Notes: a model not told the origin generated them from the sequence alone. A stretch of DNA of 52,366 nt from Candidatus Nanopelagicaceae bacterium (GCA_018882735.1 VERH01000004.1:1-52366), one strand, 5' to 3'; shown: positions 35,916 to 46,188, counted from the first letter of the stretch. Made by a program: numbers and translations.

Positions 35916-36278
35916 ATGAGCGACAAGATACGGATTTCTGGCATAAAGGCCGATGGAACGCATGGAGTTCTAGAGCAAGAAAAGCTAACCCCGCAACTGT
36001 TTATTGTAGATATCGAATTAGAACTTGATTTAGAGAGCGCGGCTGAGGAAGATGATTTGAGTGAAACTGTTGATTATGATGCAGTCGCTAAATTAGTTGT
36101 TGAAGTAATCAAAGGTCCTTCCTTAAATCTAATTGAAGCCCTCGCTGACCGAATTGCTACCCGAGTACTTCACTCCTTTGATCTGATTGAAGAAGTTAAA
36201 GTGACGGTCCATAAACCTAAAGCGCCGATTTCTGTTCCATTTGACGATGTCTCGGTAACTCTAAAGAAGAAGAAATGA
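35916..36278 (+). CDS. folB: Dihydroneopterin aldolase
   Basis: A 120-residue enzyme that splits dihydroneopterin to hydroxymethyl-dihydropterin and glycolaldehyde. The N-terminal GTHGVLEQEK, the central ETVDYDAV and the VTVHKPKAPI block near the end match the family. TAGACT lies 7 nt before the ATG, so an extra internal leaderless start is possible. It overlaps folK by 4 bp. Confidence 0.93.
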   Translation: MSDKIRISGIKADGTHGVLEQEKLTPQLFIVDIELELDLESAAEEDDLSETVDYDAVAKLVVEVIKGPSLNLIEALADRIATRVLHSFDLIEEVKVTVHKPKAPISVPFDDVSVTLKKKK

Positions 36279-36724
36279 AGGCGGTAATCGCGCTCGGCGC
36301 AAATCTTGGGGAACCTCGCTCCCAAGTTTTGAGTGCGATTGAAGAAATCAAGAAGCTATTAAACGTAAATAAAGTTTCATCACTTTACGAAACTGCGCCT
36401 TTCGGCGTTCCAGATTCTCAACCTAATTACATAAACGCTGTGCTGACTGGGGAAACAGATCACAAGCCACTTGATTTAATGAAGGCGCTCCTTGAAGTCG
36501 AGAACGCACTTGGCAGAACTCGCTCCTTTCAAAACGCAGCTCGCCTTATTGATATCGACATCATCGACCTTGGCGGACTCTTTTTGGAAAGCGAGCCCCT
36601 CACCTTGCCCCACCCGCGAGCCCATGAAAGACGCTTTGTATTAGAGCCCTGGTTTGAGATTGATCCAGAAGCACACCTCCCCGGAAGAGGCCCAATTAGC
36701 GCGCTTTTGGCCGCTCTAAATTAA
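36275..36724 (+). CDS. folK: Hydroxymethyl-dihydropteridine pyrophosphokinase
   Basis: A 149-residue kinase that activates the pterin for FolP. Signatures: ALGANLGEP near the start, ALGRTR, RLIDIDIIDLGG near residue 89 and LPHPRAHERRFVL near residue 109. ATG overlaps the folB stop (ATGA). With folE, folP and folB it completes the core pterin branch of folate synthesis. Confidence 0.95.
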   Translation: MKAVIALGANLGEPRSQVLSAIEEIKKLLNVNKVSSLYETAPFGVPDSQPNYINAVLTGETDHKPLDLMKALLEVENALGRTRSFQNAARLIDIDIIDLGGLFLESEPLTLPHPRAHERRFVLEPWFEIDPEAHLPGRGPISALLAALN

Positions 36725-36772
36725 GAAAGTAGACTTTACGAGCCTGGTACCCCAAGCGGACTGGAGCTAGAA

Positions 36773-37582
36773 ATGAAAGTAGAGCGAAGCCTCACGGCGC
36801 TTAATCGCCCATGCGCTTTTGTGCCGACTATGGGCGCGCTTCATGCTGGCCACCAATCTCTTATCAAGATCGCTCGTGAGTATTGTGATGAAGTAGTTGT
36901 CTCGGTCTTTGTAAATCCACTTCAATTTGAAGATAAAGAAGATCTTGCTAAATACCCAAAGACTCCCGAGATCGATGAACGCCTTGCAATTGAAGCTGGC
37001 GCAACAATTCTATGGCGACCCGAAGTTGGTGATTTATATCCCGGAAGTGAAACTAAGTTAAGCGCCGGTGACTTAGGTAGAAGTTTTGAGGGAGCAAGTA
37101 GGGCCGGACATTTTGACGGCGTACTGACTGTAGTAAACAGACTCTTTGAGTTAGTTAAACCAAAGTATGCAATTTTTGGCGAGAAGGATTTCCAACAACT
37201 CTTCCTTATTAAACGAATGGCTGCTGAACTCCATCCCGAGATCGAGATTATTGCTGCTCCAACTATTCGAGAAGAATCTGGACTTGCGCTCTCCTCTCGC
37301 AATGTTCGACTTAGCCAAGCAGGGCTTGTAACTGCGCAATCAATTTCAAGAGCGCTTCGTGCGGCTTCAACAAAAGAATCGCTAGCTGAAATGAAGTTAG
37401 AGTTAGCAAGGCTAGAGAATCAACCAGAATTTAAATTAGATTACGCAACAATCATCGATGAAGAGAGTTTTGAATTAGCCACAGAAAACACCGTAAGACC
37501 ACGTGCACTTATCGCTGGTTGCGTAGATGGCGTCCGGTTGATAGATAACGCGGCGATGTCCCGCAGTTTGGTGAAGCTATGA
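36773..37582 (+). CDS. panC: Pantothenate synthetase
   Basis: A 269-residue ligase joining pantoate and beta-alanine. ATP-binding motif PTMGALHAGH at 18-27, VNPLQF near residue 47, GEKDFQQL near residue 138 and LSSRNVRLS near residue 172. The start is fixed by an in-frame TAG just upstream and a GGAG site about 9 nt before the ATG. TAGACT at 36730-36735 may be a promoter in the 48-bp gap after folK. No panD follows, unlike many Actinobacteria. Confidence 0.95.
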   Translation: MKVERSLTALNRPCAFVPTMGALHAGHQSLIKIAREYCDEVVVSVFVNPLQFEDKEDLAKYPKTPEIDERLAIEAGATILWRPEVGDLYPGSETKLSAGDLGRSFEGASRAGHFDGVLTVVNRLFELVKPKYAIFGEKDFQQLFLIKRMAAELHPEIEIIAAPTIREESGLALSSRNVRLSQAGLVTAQSISRALRAASTKESLAEMKLELARLENQPEFKLDYATIIDEESFELATENTVRPRALIAGCVDGVRLIDNAAMSRSLVKL

Positions 37583-39210
37583 GATTACGTGCACCACTTC
37601 CTGGCTGGAGCGCATCAGCTGATGTTGTAGTAATCGGCTCCGGCGTTGCCGGACTAACTACAGCGCTTCAAATCCGCTCCCATAACCTCTCAGTAATGCT
37701 TATAACTAAGGCCCAAGTCGATGAAGGCTCTACTAAATGGGCCCAAGGTGGAATCGCTGCGGCGCTCGGTCCCGGTGATTCTCCAGAAGATCATGAACGT
37801 GACACTTTGGTGGCCGGCGCTGGGTTATGTGATTTACCTGCGGTAAAGGTATTGGTAACTGAAGGTCCGGAAGCGGTGCGAAGATTAATTGCGCGCGGCG
37901 CAGTCTTTGATAAATCAGAAACTGGCGAGATTGCACTTACTCGCGAAGGGGGCCACTTAAGAAATCGAATTCTTCATGCCGGTGGCGATGCAACTGGCGC
38001 TGAAGTTTCGCGGGCGCTTCTTGCTGCAGTTTCAAAAGACCCAGGTATTGAAGTAATTGAACATGCGCTCGTACTTGATGCGCTTAAAGGTCCAAGCGGT
38101 CGTGTTTGTGGCGTAACGCTTCACGTTATTGGTGAAGGAAGTCGCGATGGAGTGGGCCAGATCCTCGCCCGCGCCGTTGTCTTAGCAACCGGTGGCTTAG
38201 GTCAGGTTTATTCCCAAACCACAAACCCAGCCGTTTCAACTGGTGATGGCGTTGCACTTGCACTTCGCGCCGGCGCTGATGTTGCTGATGTTGAATTTAT
38301 TCAATTCCACCCCACTGTTTTATATATGGGCGAGAACTCACGAGGTCAACAACCGCTAATTAGTGAAGCAGTTCGTGGCGAAGGCGCCTTTCTTGTAAAT
38401 GATCGCGGCGAGCGATTTATGAAAGATGTTCATCCACTCGCCGATCTTGCACCTCGCGATGTTGTCGCAAAAGAAATCTCCCGCCAGATGTCAAAGAGTG
38501 GCGCTAAACATGTCTGGTTGGATGCTCGAGAGATCAAGGATTTCGCCGATCGCTTCCCAACAATTCATGCATCTTGTAAAGAACAAGGTATTAATCCAGC
38601 CACCGATCTCATCCCAGTAGCGCCAGCATCGCATTACGCCTCAGGTGGAATTCGCACTGATTTAAATGGTCATTCATCAGTTCCCGGCCTATATGCCGTA
38701 GGTGAAACAGCTTGTACCGGCGCACATGGAGCTAACCGCCTCGCCTCGAACTCACTTTTAGAGGGCCTGGTATTTGGCGCTCGAATCGCTGAAGACATCG
38801 CTAAGAACTTACAAACTTGGGAAGACCCAATCACTCCAGATCCCATTGAGATTCTTATTTCACCTTCGGTGCGCGGAAAACTACAACGCGCTATGTCACG
38901 TGGCGCTGCCGTGGTCCGCTCCGAGAAATCTCTTAAAGAAACCCTCGTCACCCTAGAGCGCTTAAAGGATGCCACCACTATCTATGCAAATGTTGATGCT
39001 TGGGAGACTACAAATCTCTATCTCCTTGCTACTGCAATCGCTCGCTCTGCGTTAGACCGAACAGAATCACGCGGCTCACATTGGCGGGAGGATTTTGCTG
39101 ATACTTCAAATAGTTGGAAGAAGCGGATCCATCAAGGCTTAGATGAAATCGGAAATTGGCGCACTTCCTATGAGGAGGTGTTCGATGACCTCAGCATCAT
39201 GCATAAATAA
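37579..39210 (+). CDS. nadB: L-aspartate oxidase
   Basis: A 543-residue FAD enzyme that oxidises aspartate to iminoaspartate, first step of NAD synthesis. The FAD site VVIGSGVAGLTTAL is at about residue 16, STKWAQGGIAAA near 51, EFIQFHPT near 238, and the GANRLASNSLLEG block near 383. ATG overlaps the panC stop by 4 bp. nadC follows; nadA is not in the window. Confidence 0.95.
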   Translation: MRLRAPLPGWSASADVVVIGSGVAGLTTALQIRSHNLSVMLITKAQVDEGSTKWAQGGIAAALGPGDSPEDHERDTLVAGAGLCDLPAVKVLVTEGPEAVRRLIARGAVFDKSETGEIALTREGGHLRNRILHAGGDATGAEVSRALLAAVSKDPGIEVIEHALVLDALKGPSGRVCGVTLHVIGEGSRDGVGQILARAVVLATGGLGQVYSQTTNPAVSTGDGVALALRAGADVADVEFIQFHPTVLYMGENSRGQQPLISEAVRGEGAFLVNDRGERFMKDVHPLADLAPRDVVAKEISRQMSKSGAKHVWLDAREIKDFADRFPTIHASCKEQGINPATDLIPVAPASHYASGGIRTDLNGHSSVPGLYAVGETACTGAHGANRLASNSLLEGLVFGARIAEDIAKNLQTWEDPITPDPIEILISPSVRGKLQRAMSRGAAVVRSEKSLKETLVTLERLKDATTIYANVDAWETTNLYLLATAIARSALDRTESRGSHWREDFADTSNSWKKRIHQGLDEIGNWRTSYEEVFDDLSIMHK

Positions 39211-40054
39211 ATTAGAGAGTTACGGTATCAATATCGAGCAACTCGAAAATCTCATCTCGCATGCCTTTGTTGAAGATATGCCGGAAGGCGATGATAAAAC
39301 CACCCTTGCAACCATCGATGCCAACAAAACCACTAAGGCATACATGCGCGCTCGAAAAGATGGCGTAGTCGCTGGAGCATGTGTAGCGGCACTAGTCTTC
39401 AAAAGAGTTGGGATCACATCTATTGCTTATGAAAAAGAGTGCGGCCAAGAAGTTAAAGCAGGCGAGAAAATCCTGGTAATTGAAGGAAATACTCGAGATA
39501 TTTTGCGCAGCGAACGGATTGCTTTGAATTTCATCAGCCATCTCTCCGGTATCGCCACCCTTACTAAGAAGTGGGTCGATGCAATTGAAGGCACCGGAGC
39601 CAAGATCCGCGATACCCGAAAAACAACGCCCGGCATGCGCCAACTCGAGAAATTCGCAGTGCGGATGGGCGGGGGAATGAACCACCGGATGAACCTTTCC
39701 GATGGAGCAATCATCAAGGACAACCACATCGCAGCCTCCGGCTCGATAACCGAGGCAATTTCGCGAGTGCGTAAAGAATTTCCTGGGATGGAGCTTGAAG
39801 TTGAAGTCGACAACCTCGAACAACTTAGAGAAGCGCTTACCGCTAAAGCCGAAATAGTTCTCCTAGATAACATGAATGTGGAATTAACTAAACAAGCCGT
39901 TGAAATCGCTAAAGGCACAAATACAAAGTTGGAATCCTCCGGTGGTCTCACCATTGAAAACGCCCGCAGCTACGCAAGTACCGGGGTTAATTATCTTGCC
40001 GTCGGAGCTTTGACCCACTCAGCCCCTATCTTGGATATCGGATTGGACTTCTAA
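39185..40054 (+). CDS. nadC: Nicotinate-nucleotide pyrophosphorylase (carboxylating)
   Basis: A 289-residue quinolinate phosphoribosyltransferase. Signatures: DTRKTTPGMRQLEKFAVRMGG near residue 140, HRMNLSDGAIIKDNH near residue 164 and ESSGGLTIENA near residue 245. The ATG at 39185 sits 5 nt after a strong GAGGAGGT ribosome site inside the nadB end, giving a 26-bp overlap; earlier in-frame starts lack such a site. Confidence 0.95.
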   Translation: MTSASCINKLESYGINIEQLENLISHAFVEDMPEGDDKTTLATIDANKTTKAYMRARKDGVVAGACVAALVFKRVGITSIAYEKECGQEVKAGEKILVIEGNTRDILRSERIALNFISHLSGIATLTKKWVDAIEGTGAKIRDTRKTTPGMRQLEKFAVRMGGGMNHRMNLSDGAIIKDNHIAASGSITEAISRVRKEFPGMELEVEVDNLEQLREALTAKAEIVLLDNMNVELTKQAVEIAKGTNTKLESSGGLTIENARSYASTGVNYLAVGALTHSAPILDIGLDF

Positions 40055-40830
40055 TGCTTCTCACCGTTGATATCGGAAATACAAATACCGTTCTTGGACT
40101 CTTTCATGAAGATGAGTTAGTCGATAGCTGGCGAGTAAAGACTGATGCCCGCGATACTGCCGATGAGATCTGGCTGCAATGGCGCTCACTAATCACCGGC
40201 TACACAATCTCCGGCCTTTCGATTTGTTCTACGGTTCCCGCAGTTCTCCGCGAAGCGCGCACCATGGTCAATTCTTATTTCCAAGATATTCGAACCACAA
40301 TCATCGAACCTGGCGTTAAAACCGGCGTGCCGCTATTAGTAGATAACCCAAAGGAGATTGGCGCTGATCGAATCGTAAATACCCTCGCTGCACACCATCT
40401 TTATGGAAAAGATGGCGCCGCCATCGTTGTGGACTTTGGAACTTCCACAAATCTTGATGTTGTATCACCAAAGGGTGAGTTCTTAGGTGGCGCACTTGCA
40501 CCGGGAATTGAAATCTCAGTTGAAGCACTTGCCGCTCGCGCCGCCCAACTTCGAAAAGTTGAGCTAGTTAAACCAAAGTCGGTAATCGGAAAGAACACCG
40601 TAGAAGCCCTTCAATCCGGCACTATTTACGGTTTTGCTGGCCAGGTCGATGGCTTGGTAAATCGCATCGCTGATGAGCTCGATGATCTCTACCCAAATAA
40701 TGAAAAAGTCTCGGTCATCGCGACTGGTGGATTAGCGCCACTAGTTCTTGGCATAAGTGAGACCCTCGAATTTCATGAACCAGATTTAACGCTTATCGGG
40801 CTACGCCTTGTGCATGAGCGGAATGGATAG
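40054..40830 (+). CDS. coaX: Type III pantothenate kinase
   Basis: A 258-residue ASKHA-fold kinase for the first step of CoA synthesis. Motifs: DIGNTNTVLGLF at residue 5, GADRIVN near residue 103 and DFGTSTNLDVV near residue 126. ATG overlaps the nadC stop (TAATG). Placed with panC, it covers pantothenate making and use. Confidence 0.95.
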   Translation: MLLTVDIGNTNTVLGLFHEDELVDSWRVKTDARDTADEIWLQWRSLITGYTISGLSICSTVPAVLREARTMVNSYFQDIRTTIIEPGVKTGVPLLVDNPKEIGADRIVNTLAAHHLYGKDGAAIVVDFGTSTNLDVVSPKGEFLGGALAPGIEISVEALAARAAQLRKVELVKPKSVIGKNTVEALQSGTIYGFAGQVDGLVNRIADELDDLYPNNEKVSVIATGGLAPLVLGISETLEFHEPDLTLIGLRLVHERNG

Positions 40831-40842
40831 ACTCGCGTCACT

Positions 40843-42330
40843 ATGACGGAGAGTGACCTTCCCGAACAATTAAGAATTCGGCGCGAGAAACGCGATTCAC
40901 TTATTGCTCGCGGCGTTGAGGCCTATCCCGTCCAAGTCCCGCGCACTTCTACTTTAAAAGATATTCGTGAACGATTTAAAGATCTCGCTACCGATACACC
41001 ATCTGGCGTTACTGAATCTGTGGCTGGTCGAATCATCTTTAAACGCGATACCGGAAAGCTCTGCTTTGCGATGGTCCGCGAAGGCGATGGAACGGAACTT
41101 CAAGTAATGCTCTCGCTAGATAAAGTCGGCGAAACCCAACTCGAAGCTTGGAAAGCCGATGTTGATATCGGCGATATCGTCAGCGTTACTGGAGAAGTAA
41201 TTACCTCAAAGCGCGGCGAACTCTCCATCCTTGCTAATTCTTATGTGATTGCATCTAAATCACTTAGACCGCTTCCTAATGAACATAATCCGCTAAATGA
41301 AGAGACCCGCGTTCGGATGCGTTATGTCGACTTAATTGTTCGCCCAGAAGCCCGCGAAACAGCGCGCGTTCGCCCCCAAGTTCTTAAGTCACTCCGCTCT
41401 ACCTTTGATAAAGCTGGCTTTATCGAGGTCGAGACTCCAATGCTCCAAGTCATGCATGGTGGCGCTGCGGCTCGACCATTTAAGACATTCTCAAATGCCT
41501 ATGACATGGATCTATTCCTACGTATCGCACCGGAACTTTTCCTAAAGCGCTGCGTTGTCGGTGGTATCGAAAAAGTATTTGAAATCAACCGTAATTTCCG
41601 TAACGAAGGTGCGGATTCAAGCCACTCACCAGAATTTGCGATGCTTGAGATGTATTGGGCTTATGCCGATTGGCAGAACATGAAGGAGCTAACCCGCGAG
41701 CTGGTCCAGAACGCTGCGATGGCGGTCTTCGGTTCTCACAAAGTCATGCACCACGATGGGCGCGAGAGCGATCTCAGCGGAAGCTGGCGCGAAGTCGATT
41801 TCTATGGCGCAATCTCCGAGAAGGTCGGAACAGAAGTAACCCCACATACTAAGTTTGAAGAGTTAAAGAGCATTGCCCATAACATCGGCTTGAAAGTCGA
41901 TCCGAAGTGGATCCATGGAAAGTTAGCGGAAGAGATCTTCGAATTCGTCTATAAAGACCAACTAAATCAACCCACTTTCGTCATGGGCTATCCCGTAGAT
42001 ACCTCACCGCTTGTTAGAGAACATCGCGAGCGAAAAGGTATTGCCGAGAAGTGGGATCTTTATATTGATGGCTTTGAATTAGCTACTGGATACTCCGAGT
42101 TAATCGATCCAGTTATCCAACGCGAGCGCTTAGTTGAACAGGCAAAACTTGGCGCAAAGGGCGACTTAGAAGCGATGCAGGTTGATGAGGATTTCCTCCG
42201 CGCTATGGAACATGGAATGCCTCCGATGGGAGGAGTTGGAATGGGTATTGATCGTTTACTTATGGCGCTTACTGGTCTTGGTATCCGCGAAACAATTCTC
42301 TTCCCACTAGTTAAACCAGAAGAGCATTAA
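40843..42330 (+). CDS. lysS: Lysyl-tRNA synthetase, class II
   Basis: A 495-residue enzyme: N-terminal OB-fold anticodon domain, then the class II catalytic core with motif 1 GFIEVETPML, motif 2 FRNEGADSSHSPEF and motif 3 GMGIDRLLM near the end. TAGACT lies 9 nt upstream of the ATG, so an internal promoter with a very short leader is possible. Confidence 0.97.
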   Translation: MTESDLPEQLRIRREKRDSLIARGVEAYPVQVPRTSTLKDIRERFKDLATDTPSGVTESVAGRIIFKRDTGKLCFAMVREGDGTELQVMLSLDKVGETQLEAWKADVDIGDIVSVTGEVITSKRGELSILANSYVIASKSLRPLPNEHNPLNEETRVRMRYVDLIVRPEARETARVRPQVLKSLRSTFDKAGFIEVETPMLQVMHGGAAARPFKTFSNAYDMDLFLRIAPELFLKRCVVGGIEKVFEINRNFRNEGADSSHSPEFAMLEMYWAYADWQNMKELTRELVQNAAMAVFGSHKVMHHDGRESDLSGSWREVDFYGAISEKVGTEVTPHTKFEELKSIAHNIGLKVDPKWIHGKLAEEIFEFVYKDQLNQPTFVMGYPVDTSPLVREHRERKGIAEKWDLYIDGFELATGYSELIDPVIQRERLVEQAKLGAKGDLEAMQVDEDFLRAMEHGMPPMGGVGMGIDRLLMALTGLGIRETILFPLVKPEEH

Positions 42331-42333
42331 TCA

Positions 42334-42834
42334 ATGAGCGTCACAATCCGCCCGGCAAGAACTTCTGATATCAAGGCAATTCGCCAGATCATTGATATGT
42401 ATACCTTGCAACGACGCTTGCTCGCCAAAGAGACGGTAACGCTTTATGAAGATGTCCAAGAGTTCGTAGTCGCCGAGATAGATGGAAAAGTGATTGGTTG
42501 CGGCGCACTCCATGTGCTCTGGGAAGATCTCGGTGAAGTAAGAACTGTGGCTGTTATTGAAGAACACCGCGGCAAGAAGATAGGTCACGAAATTCTCACA
42601 ACAATCATTGAGCGAGCTAAGAAGTTAGGAATAAAGCGGTTATTTTGTTTAACTTTTGAAACAGAATTTTTCGCGGGCCATGGATTTAAAGAAATTACCG
42701 GCGCACCGGTCGAGCCTGAGGTCTACCAACAACTTCTTCGTTCTTACGATGAAGGTATCGCCGAATTCCTAGACCTCGAGAGCGTCAAGCCCAATACCCT
42801 GGGAAATACCCGAATGCTCCTCGTGCTGGAATAA
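42334..42834 (+). CDS. argA: GNAT acetyltransferase, actinobacterial ArgA-like N-acetylglutamate synthase
   Basis: A 166-residue GNAT-fold enzyme. The acetyl-CoA loop region is VRTVAVIEEHRGKKIG near residue 70. The C-terminal part SYDEGIAEFLDLE...PNTLGNTRMLL matches the short mycobacterial N-acetylglutamate synthase type (Rv2747-like), which starts arginine synthesis. It begins 3 bp after lysS, in the place where many Actinobacteria carry lsr2 between lysS and clpC. No other arginine genes are in the window. Confidence 0.8.
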   Translation: MSVTIRPARTSDIKAIRQIIDMYTLQRRLLAKETVTLYEDVQEFVVAEIDGKVIGCGALHVLWEDLGEVRTVAVIEEHRGKKIGHEILTTIIERAKKLGIKRLFCLTFETEFFAGHGFKEITGAPVEPEVYQQLLRSYDEGIAEFLDLESVKPNTLGNTRMLLVLE

Positions 42835-42953
42835 ATACCCAAATATTGAGGTTCTCACCCCCACAAAGTCCCATATCTTGAAGGGAAATATTGGTCTCGC
42901 CCCTCCGGGCCGCCTCTATTACGCTAGCCCTCAAGAGTTATAAGGAGTAGTAA
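42835..42953 (+). promoter_or_regulatory. clpC promoter and leader region
   Basis: The 119-bp gap contains TACGCT (42920-42925), giving a predicted start near 42932 and a 22-nt leader with an AAGGAG ribosome site at about 42942-42947. AAATATTG occurs twice (42841-42848 and 42886-42893, 45 bp apart). No HAIR, CIRCE or clear ClgR site is seen. Confidence 0.5.
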
Positions 42954-45452
42954 ATGTTCGAACGCTTCACCGATAGAGCAAGACGCGTAGTTGTCCTCGC
43001 CCAAGAGGAAGCTCGCATGCTCAACCATAATTACATCGGAACCGAACACATCCTCCTTGGACTAATTCATGAAGGCGAAGGCGTCGCCGCTAAAGGTTTG
43101 GAAGCTCTCGGAATCTCACTCGAAGGCGTTCGCGCTCAAGTAGAAGAGATCATCGGCCAAGGCCAACAAGCTCCATCCGGACATATTCCATTTACTCCGC
43201 GCGCAAAGAAAGTTCTTGAACTCTCACTTCGCGAAGCGCTACAACTTGGTCATAACTACATCGGAACCGAGCACATTCTTCTTGGACTTATCCGCGAGGG
43301 TGAAGGCGTAGCCGCACAAGTTCTCGTAAAACTCGGCGCCGATTTAAATCGTGTTCGTCAACAAGTCATCCAACTTCTATCGGGATACCAAGGTAAAGAA
43401 GCCGCAACTGCTGGCGCCCCTGAGGGAACACCTGCAACATCGCTCGTCTTAGATCAATTCGGAAGAAACTTAACTGTCGCTGCCCGCGAAGGAAAACTTG
43501 ATCCAGTCATTGGACGCGAAAAAGAAATCGAACGCGTCATGCAGATCCTCTCCCGCCGCACTAAAAATAACCCAGTCCTTATCGGCGAACCCGGCGTTGG
43601 AAAAACTGCTGTCGTTGAGGGCCTAGCCCAAGCAATCGTGAGCGGCGATGTCCCAGAAACTTTGAAGAACAAGCAGCTCTACTCACTAGACCTGGGCGCA
43701 CTTGTCGCTGGTTCTCGCTATCGCGGTGATTTCGAAGAGCGCTTAAAGAAAGTATTAAAAGAGATCCGCACTCGCGGCGACATCATTCTCTTTATCGATG
43801 AAATTCACACCCTCGTTGGCGCTGGCGCTGCTGAAGGAGCAATCGATGCCGCAAGCATCTTGAAGCCAATGCTCGCTCGCGGTGAGCTCCAGACAATCGG
43901 CGCTACAACTCTTGATGAATATCGCAAGCACCTTGAGAAAGATGCTGCGCTAGAGCGTCGTTTCCAACCGATCCAAGTGAAAGAGCCATCAGTCGTTCAC
44001 ACCATCGAAATCCTCAAAGGACTTCGTGATCGCTACGAATCACATCACAAAGTTTCCATCACCGATGACGCAGTAGTTGCTGCTGCAACTCTCGCTGATC
44101 GTTACATCTCCGATCGCTTCCTCCCAGATAAAGCAATCGATCTTCTTGATGAAGCCGGCTCACGCCTCCGTATCCGTCGTATGACAGCTCCACCTGAGCT
44201 TCGCGAGATGGATGACAAGATCGCTGAGGTCCGTAAAGAAAAAGAATCAGCAATCGATGGCCAAGACTTTGAATTAGCTGCATCGCTTCGCGATAAAGAG
44301 AAGCAACTCATGACTGAGAAAGCTGAGCGCGAGAAGAGCTGGAAAGCCGGTGATCTTGATGTAGTTGCTGAAGTTGATGAAGAGTTAATCGCTCAAGTTC
44401 TCTCAACCGCAACTGGTATCCCAGTCTTCAAATTAACTGAGGCTGAGACTTCACGTCTTATCCGTATGGAAGAAGAACTTCACAAGCGCGTCATTGGACA
44501 AGAGCAAGCAATCAAGGCGCTCTCTCAAGCAATCCGCCGCACCCGCGCTGGACTTAAAGATCCACGCCGCCCTGGTGGTTCATTTATCTTCGCTGGTCCA
44601 TCTGGCGTTGGTAAGACCGAACTTTCACGCACGCTCGCCCAATTCCTCTTTGGCGATGAAGATGCACTCATCCAACTTGATATGTCCGAGTACTCCGAGA
44701 AGCACACCGCATCTCGTCTCTTCGGCGCTCCTCCCGGCTACGTCGGTTACGACGAGGGTGGACAACTAACTGAGAAAGTTCGTCGCCGCCCATTCTCTGT
44801 TGTGCTCTTCGATGAAATCGAAAAGGCGCACCCCGACATCTTCAACTCACTTCTTCAAGTTCTTGAAGAGGGACGTTTGACTGATGCCCAAGGTCGCCAA
44901 GTTGATTTCAAGAACACCATAATCATCATGACCACAAACCTTGGAACTCGCGATATCTCTAAGTCGCTCTCACTTGGTTTTGCCAACGTCAATGATGCGC
45001 TTGGAAATTATGAGCGGATGAAGAACAAAGTTTCCGATGAGCTAAAGACTCACTTCCGCCCTGAATTCCTAAACCGAATCGATGATGTCATCGTCTTCCA
45101 CCAGCTCAACCAGGAAGAGATCATCCAAATCGTCGATCTCATGATTACAAACCTCGAGTCACGTCTCAAGGAAAAGGACATGGGAATCGAACTCACATCT
45201 GCTGCGAAGAACATCCTCGCCCAACGCGGTTATGACCCAGCCCTCGGTGCACGACCACTTCGTCGCACAATCCAACGTGAGATCGAAGATGCGCTATCCG
45301 AGAAGATTCTCTTTGGAGATATCAAGGCTGGCCAAATCGTGCTAATCGATGTTGAAGGTGAAGCAGGAAAAGAGACCTTCACATTCAAAGGAATGCCGAA
45401 AGAAACCCTTCCGGACACTCCTGGCGATTTAGCTGAAGCTCCTTCGGCTTAA
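42954..45452 (+). CDS. clpC: ClpC unfoldase (Clp protease ATPase subunit)
   Basis: An 832-residue Hsp100. Two Clp-N repeats (each with [13 protein letters not shown], starting near 24 and 99), first AAA module with Walker A GEPGVGKT at 211-218, a middle domain with a UVR-like segment (near 420-450), and a second AAA module with Walker A GPSGVGKT at 548-555. It feeds unfolded proteins to ClpP. Usual length and order. It ends with a 4-bp tail overlap (TTAA) with a convergent PIN gene. Confidence 0.97.
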   Translation: MFERFTDRARRVVVLAQEEARMLNHNYIGTEHILLGLIHEGEGVAAKGLEALGISLEGVRAQVEEIIGQGQQAPSGHIPFTPRAKKVLELSLREALQLGHNYIGTEHILLGLIREGEGVAAQVLVKLGADLNRVRQQVIQLLSGYQGKEAATAGAPEGTPATSLVLDQFGRNLTVAAREGKLDPVIGREKEIERVMQILSRRTKNNPVLIGEPGVGKTAVVEGLAQAIVSGDVPETLKNKQLYSLDLGALVAGSRYRGDFEERLKKVLKEIRTRGDIILFIDEIHTLVGAGAAEGAIDAASILKPMLARGELQTIGATTLDEYRKHLEKDAALERRFQPIQVKEPSVVHTIEILKGLRDRYESHHKVSITDDAVVAAATLADRYISDRFLPDKAIDLLDEAGSRLRIRRMTAPPELREMDDKIAEVRKEKESAIDGQDFELAASLRDKEKQLMTEKAEREKSWKAGDLDVVAEVDEELIAQVLSTATGIPVFKLTEAETSRLIRMEEELHKRVIGQEQAIKALSQAIRRTRAGLKDPRRPGGSFIFAGPSGVGKTELSRTLAQFLFGDEDALIQLDMSEYSEKHTASRLFGAPPGYVGYDEGGQLTEKVRRRPFSVVLFDEIEKAHPDIFNSLLQVLEEGRLTDAQGRQVDFKNTIIIMTTNLGTRDISKSLSLGFANVNDALGNYERMKNKVSDELKTHFRPEFLNRIDDVIVFHQLNQEEIIQIVDLMITNLESRLKEKDMGIELTSAAKNILAQRGYDPALGARPLRRTIQREIEDALSEKILFGDIKAGQIVLIDVEGEAGKETFTFKGMPKETLPDTPGDLAEAPSA

Positions 45453-45841
45453 TCAGCTGGAGCAATCACTTTCAATCCAATCATTTCGGCGCCCCTTTGC
45501 ATCTTCTTGTCATAGGTCAAGATTGCATCTATCGAGAGTTTCAAAAGGAATGCTGTTCCTAAGTGTATGGCGTCCAATGTCTTGATGAAGGTGGGCAACT
45601 TAAGATTTGTTAGATGAATCATCACAGGGATTTTTAGGTCCACAAAGTATGCATCTCGCGTAAATTTTTCATAATCATCAAAGGGCCCTTTTGGCCTGAA
45701 AGCTTCAACAAACCGGTTGACCTCCAAGACGCTTAAGATCGAAGTACAAATCTCATTTGAGAAGAGTGATCTAACTGCAGAAGACTCTCGCTCCTCTTTA
45801 ATTAGCTTTATAATTGCTGACGAGTCTGCGTATATATGCAA
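45449..45841 (-). CDS. PIN-domain toxin (VapC-like)
   Basis: A 130-residue PIN ribonuclease candidate. Acidic residues of the metal site are visible: D6 in YADSSA, E39 in SVLEVNR, D89 in TLDAIHL and D109 in TYDKKM. VapC toxins cut tRNA or rRNA when released from their antitoxin. The start is TTG, with AGGAGAGG 4 nt upstream, and it directly follows the upstream small gene, so they are co-translated. Confidence 0.85.
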   Translation of the reverse strand: MHIYADSSAIIKLIKEERESSAVRSLFSNEICTSILSVLEVNRFVEAFRPKGPFDDYEKFTRDAYFVDLKIPVMIHLTNLKLPTFIKTLDAIHLGTAFLLKLSIDAILTYDKKMQRGAEMIGLKVIAPAD

Positions 45842-46129
45842 TTAGCCTCTCCTGAATCTTGCAAAAGCTTCTTCGATTGTCTCTAGTCGATGCCAACCGT
45901 CGGAAGAAGTTTCGTTGAGCGAGAATCCACTTTCGCTACGAGCTAAAATTCCGAGTTCCAAAAGTTTGTTCCAATCCCTTTCGAGAAAAGCTCCCGCTGA
46001 ATCAGTGTCCATTAATTCTTGTTTCAATTTAGTTTCTCGTCTCATGCGCCGAAGAGTTCCAGAGATGAATGACAAAAGTTCTCTTAAATTTGGAAGTTGT
46101 GGATTAAGAGCCATGCGCATATTCAACAC
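45842..46129 (-). CDS. Putative antitoxin partner of the PIN protein (unrecognised family)
   Basis: A 95-residue basic protein ending one base before the PIN start. It does not resemble VapB, Phd or RelB families that I recognise. The N-terminal half is helical and Arg/Lys-rich; the C-terminus LETIEEAFARFRRG could wrap around the toxin. The start may be GTG at 46129 or ATG at 46120 or 46114; no ribosome site or -10 element decides it. Its role is inferred only from position. Confidence 0.55.
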   Translation of the reverse strand: MLNMRMALNPQLPNLRELLSFISGTLRRMRRETKLKQELMDTDSAGAFLERDWNKLLELGILARSESGFSLNETSSDGWHRLETIEEAFARFRRG

Positions 46130-46146
46130 AATTTCACCCAGAGCAG

Positions 46147-46172
46147 GCGTAGAATTTTAAAAAAACCTACGC
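46147..46172. other. AT-rich inverted repeat before the PIN module
   Basis: GCGTAG and CTACGC (6 bp) enclose 14 bp of nearly pure A/T. It lies between the RDD gene end and the PIN-module start, and could be an operator or a weak terminator for the RDD gene (TTTTTTT on the minus strand). Confidence 0.4.
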
Positions 46173-46188
46173 TTCGTACAACTCAAAT

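Noticed and set aside
42835-42953. HAIR, CIRCE or ClgR heat-shock sites before clpC
   Set aside because: CTCAAG and CTTGAAG fragments are present but not as a spaced inverted repeat, and no other consensus fits.
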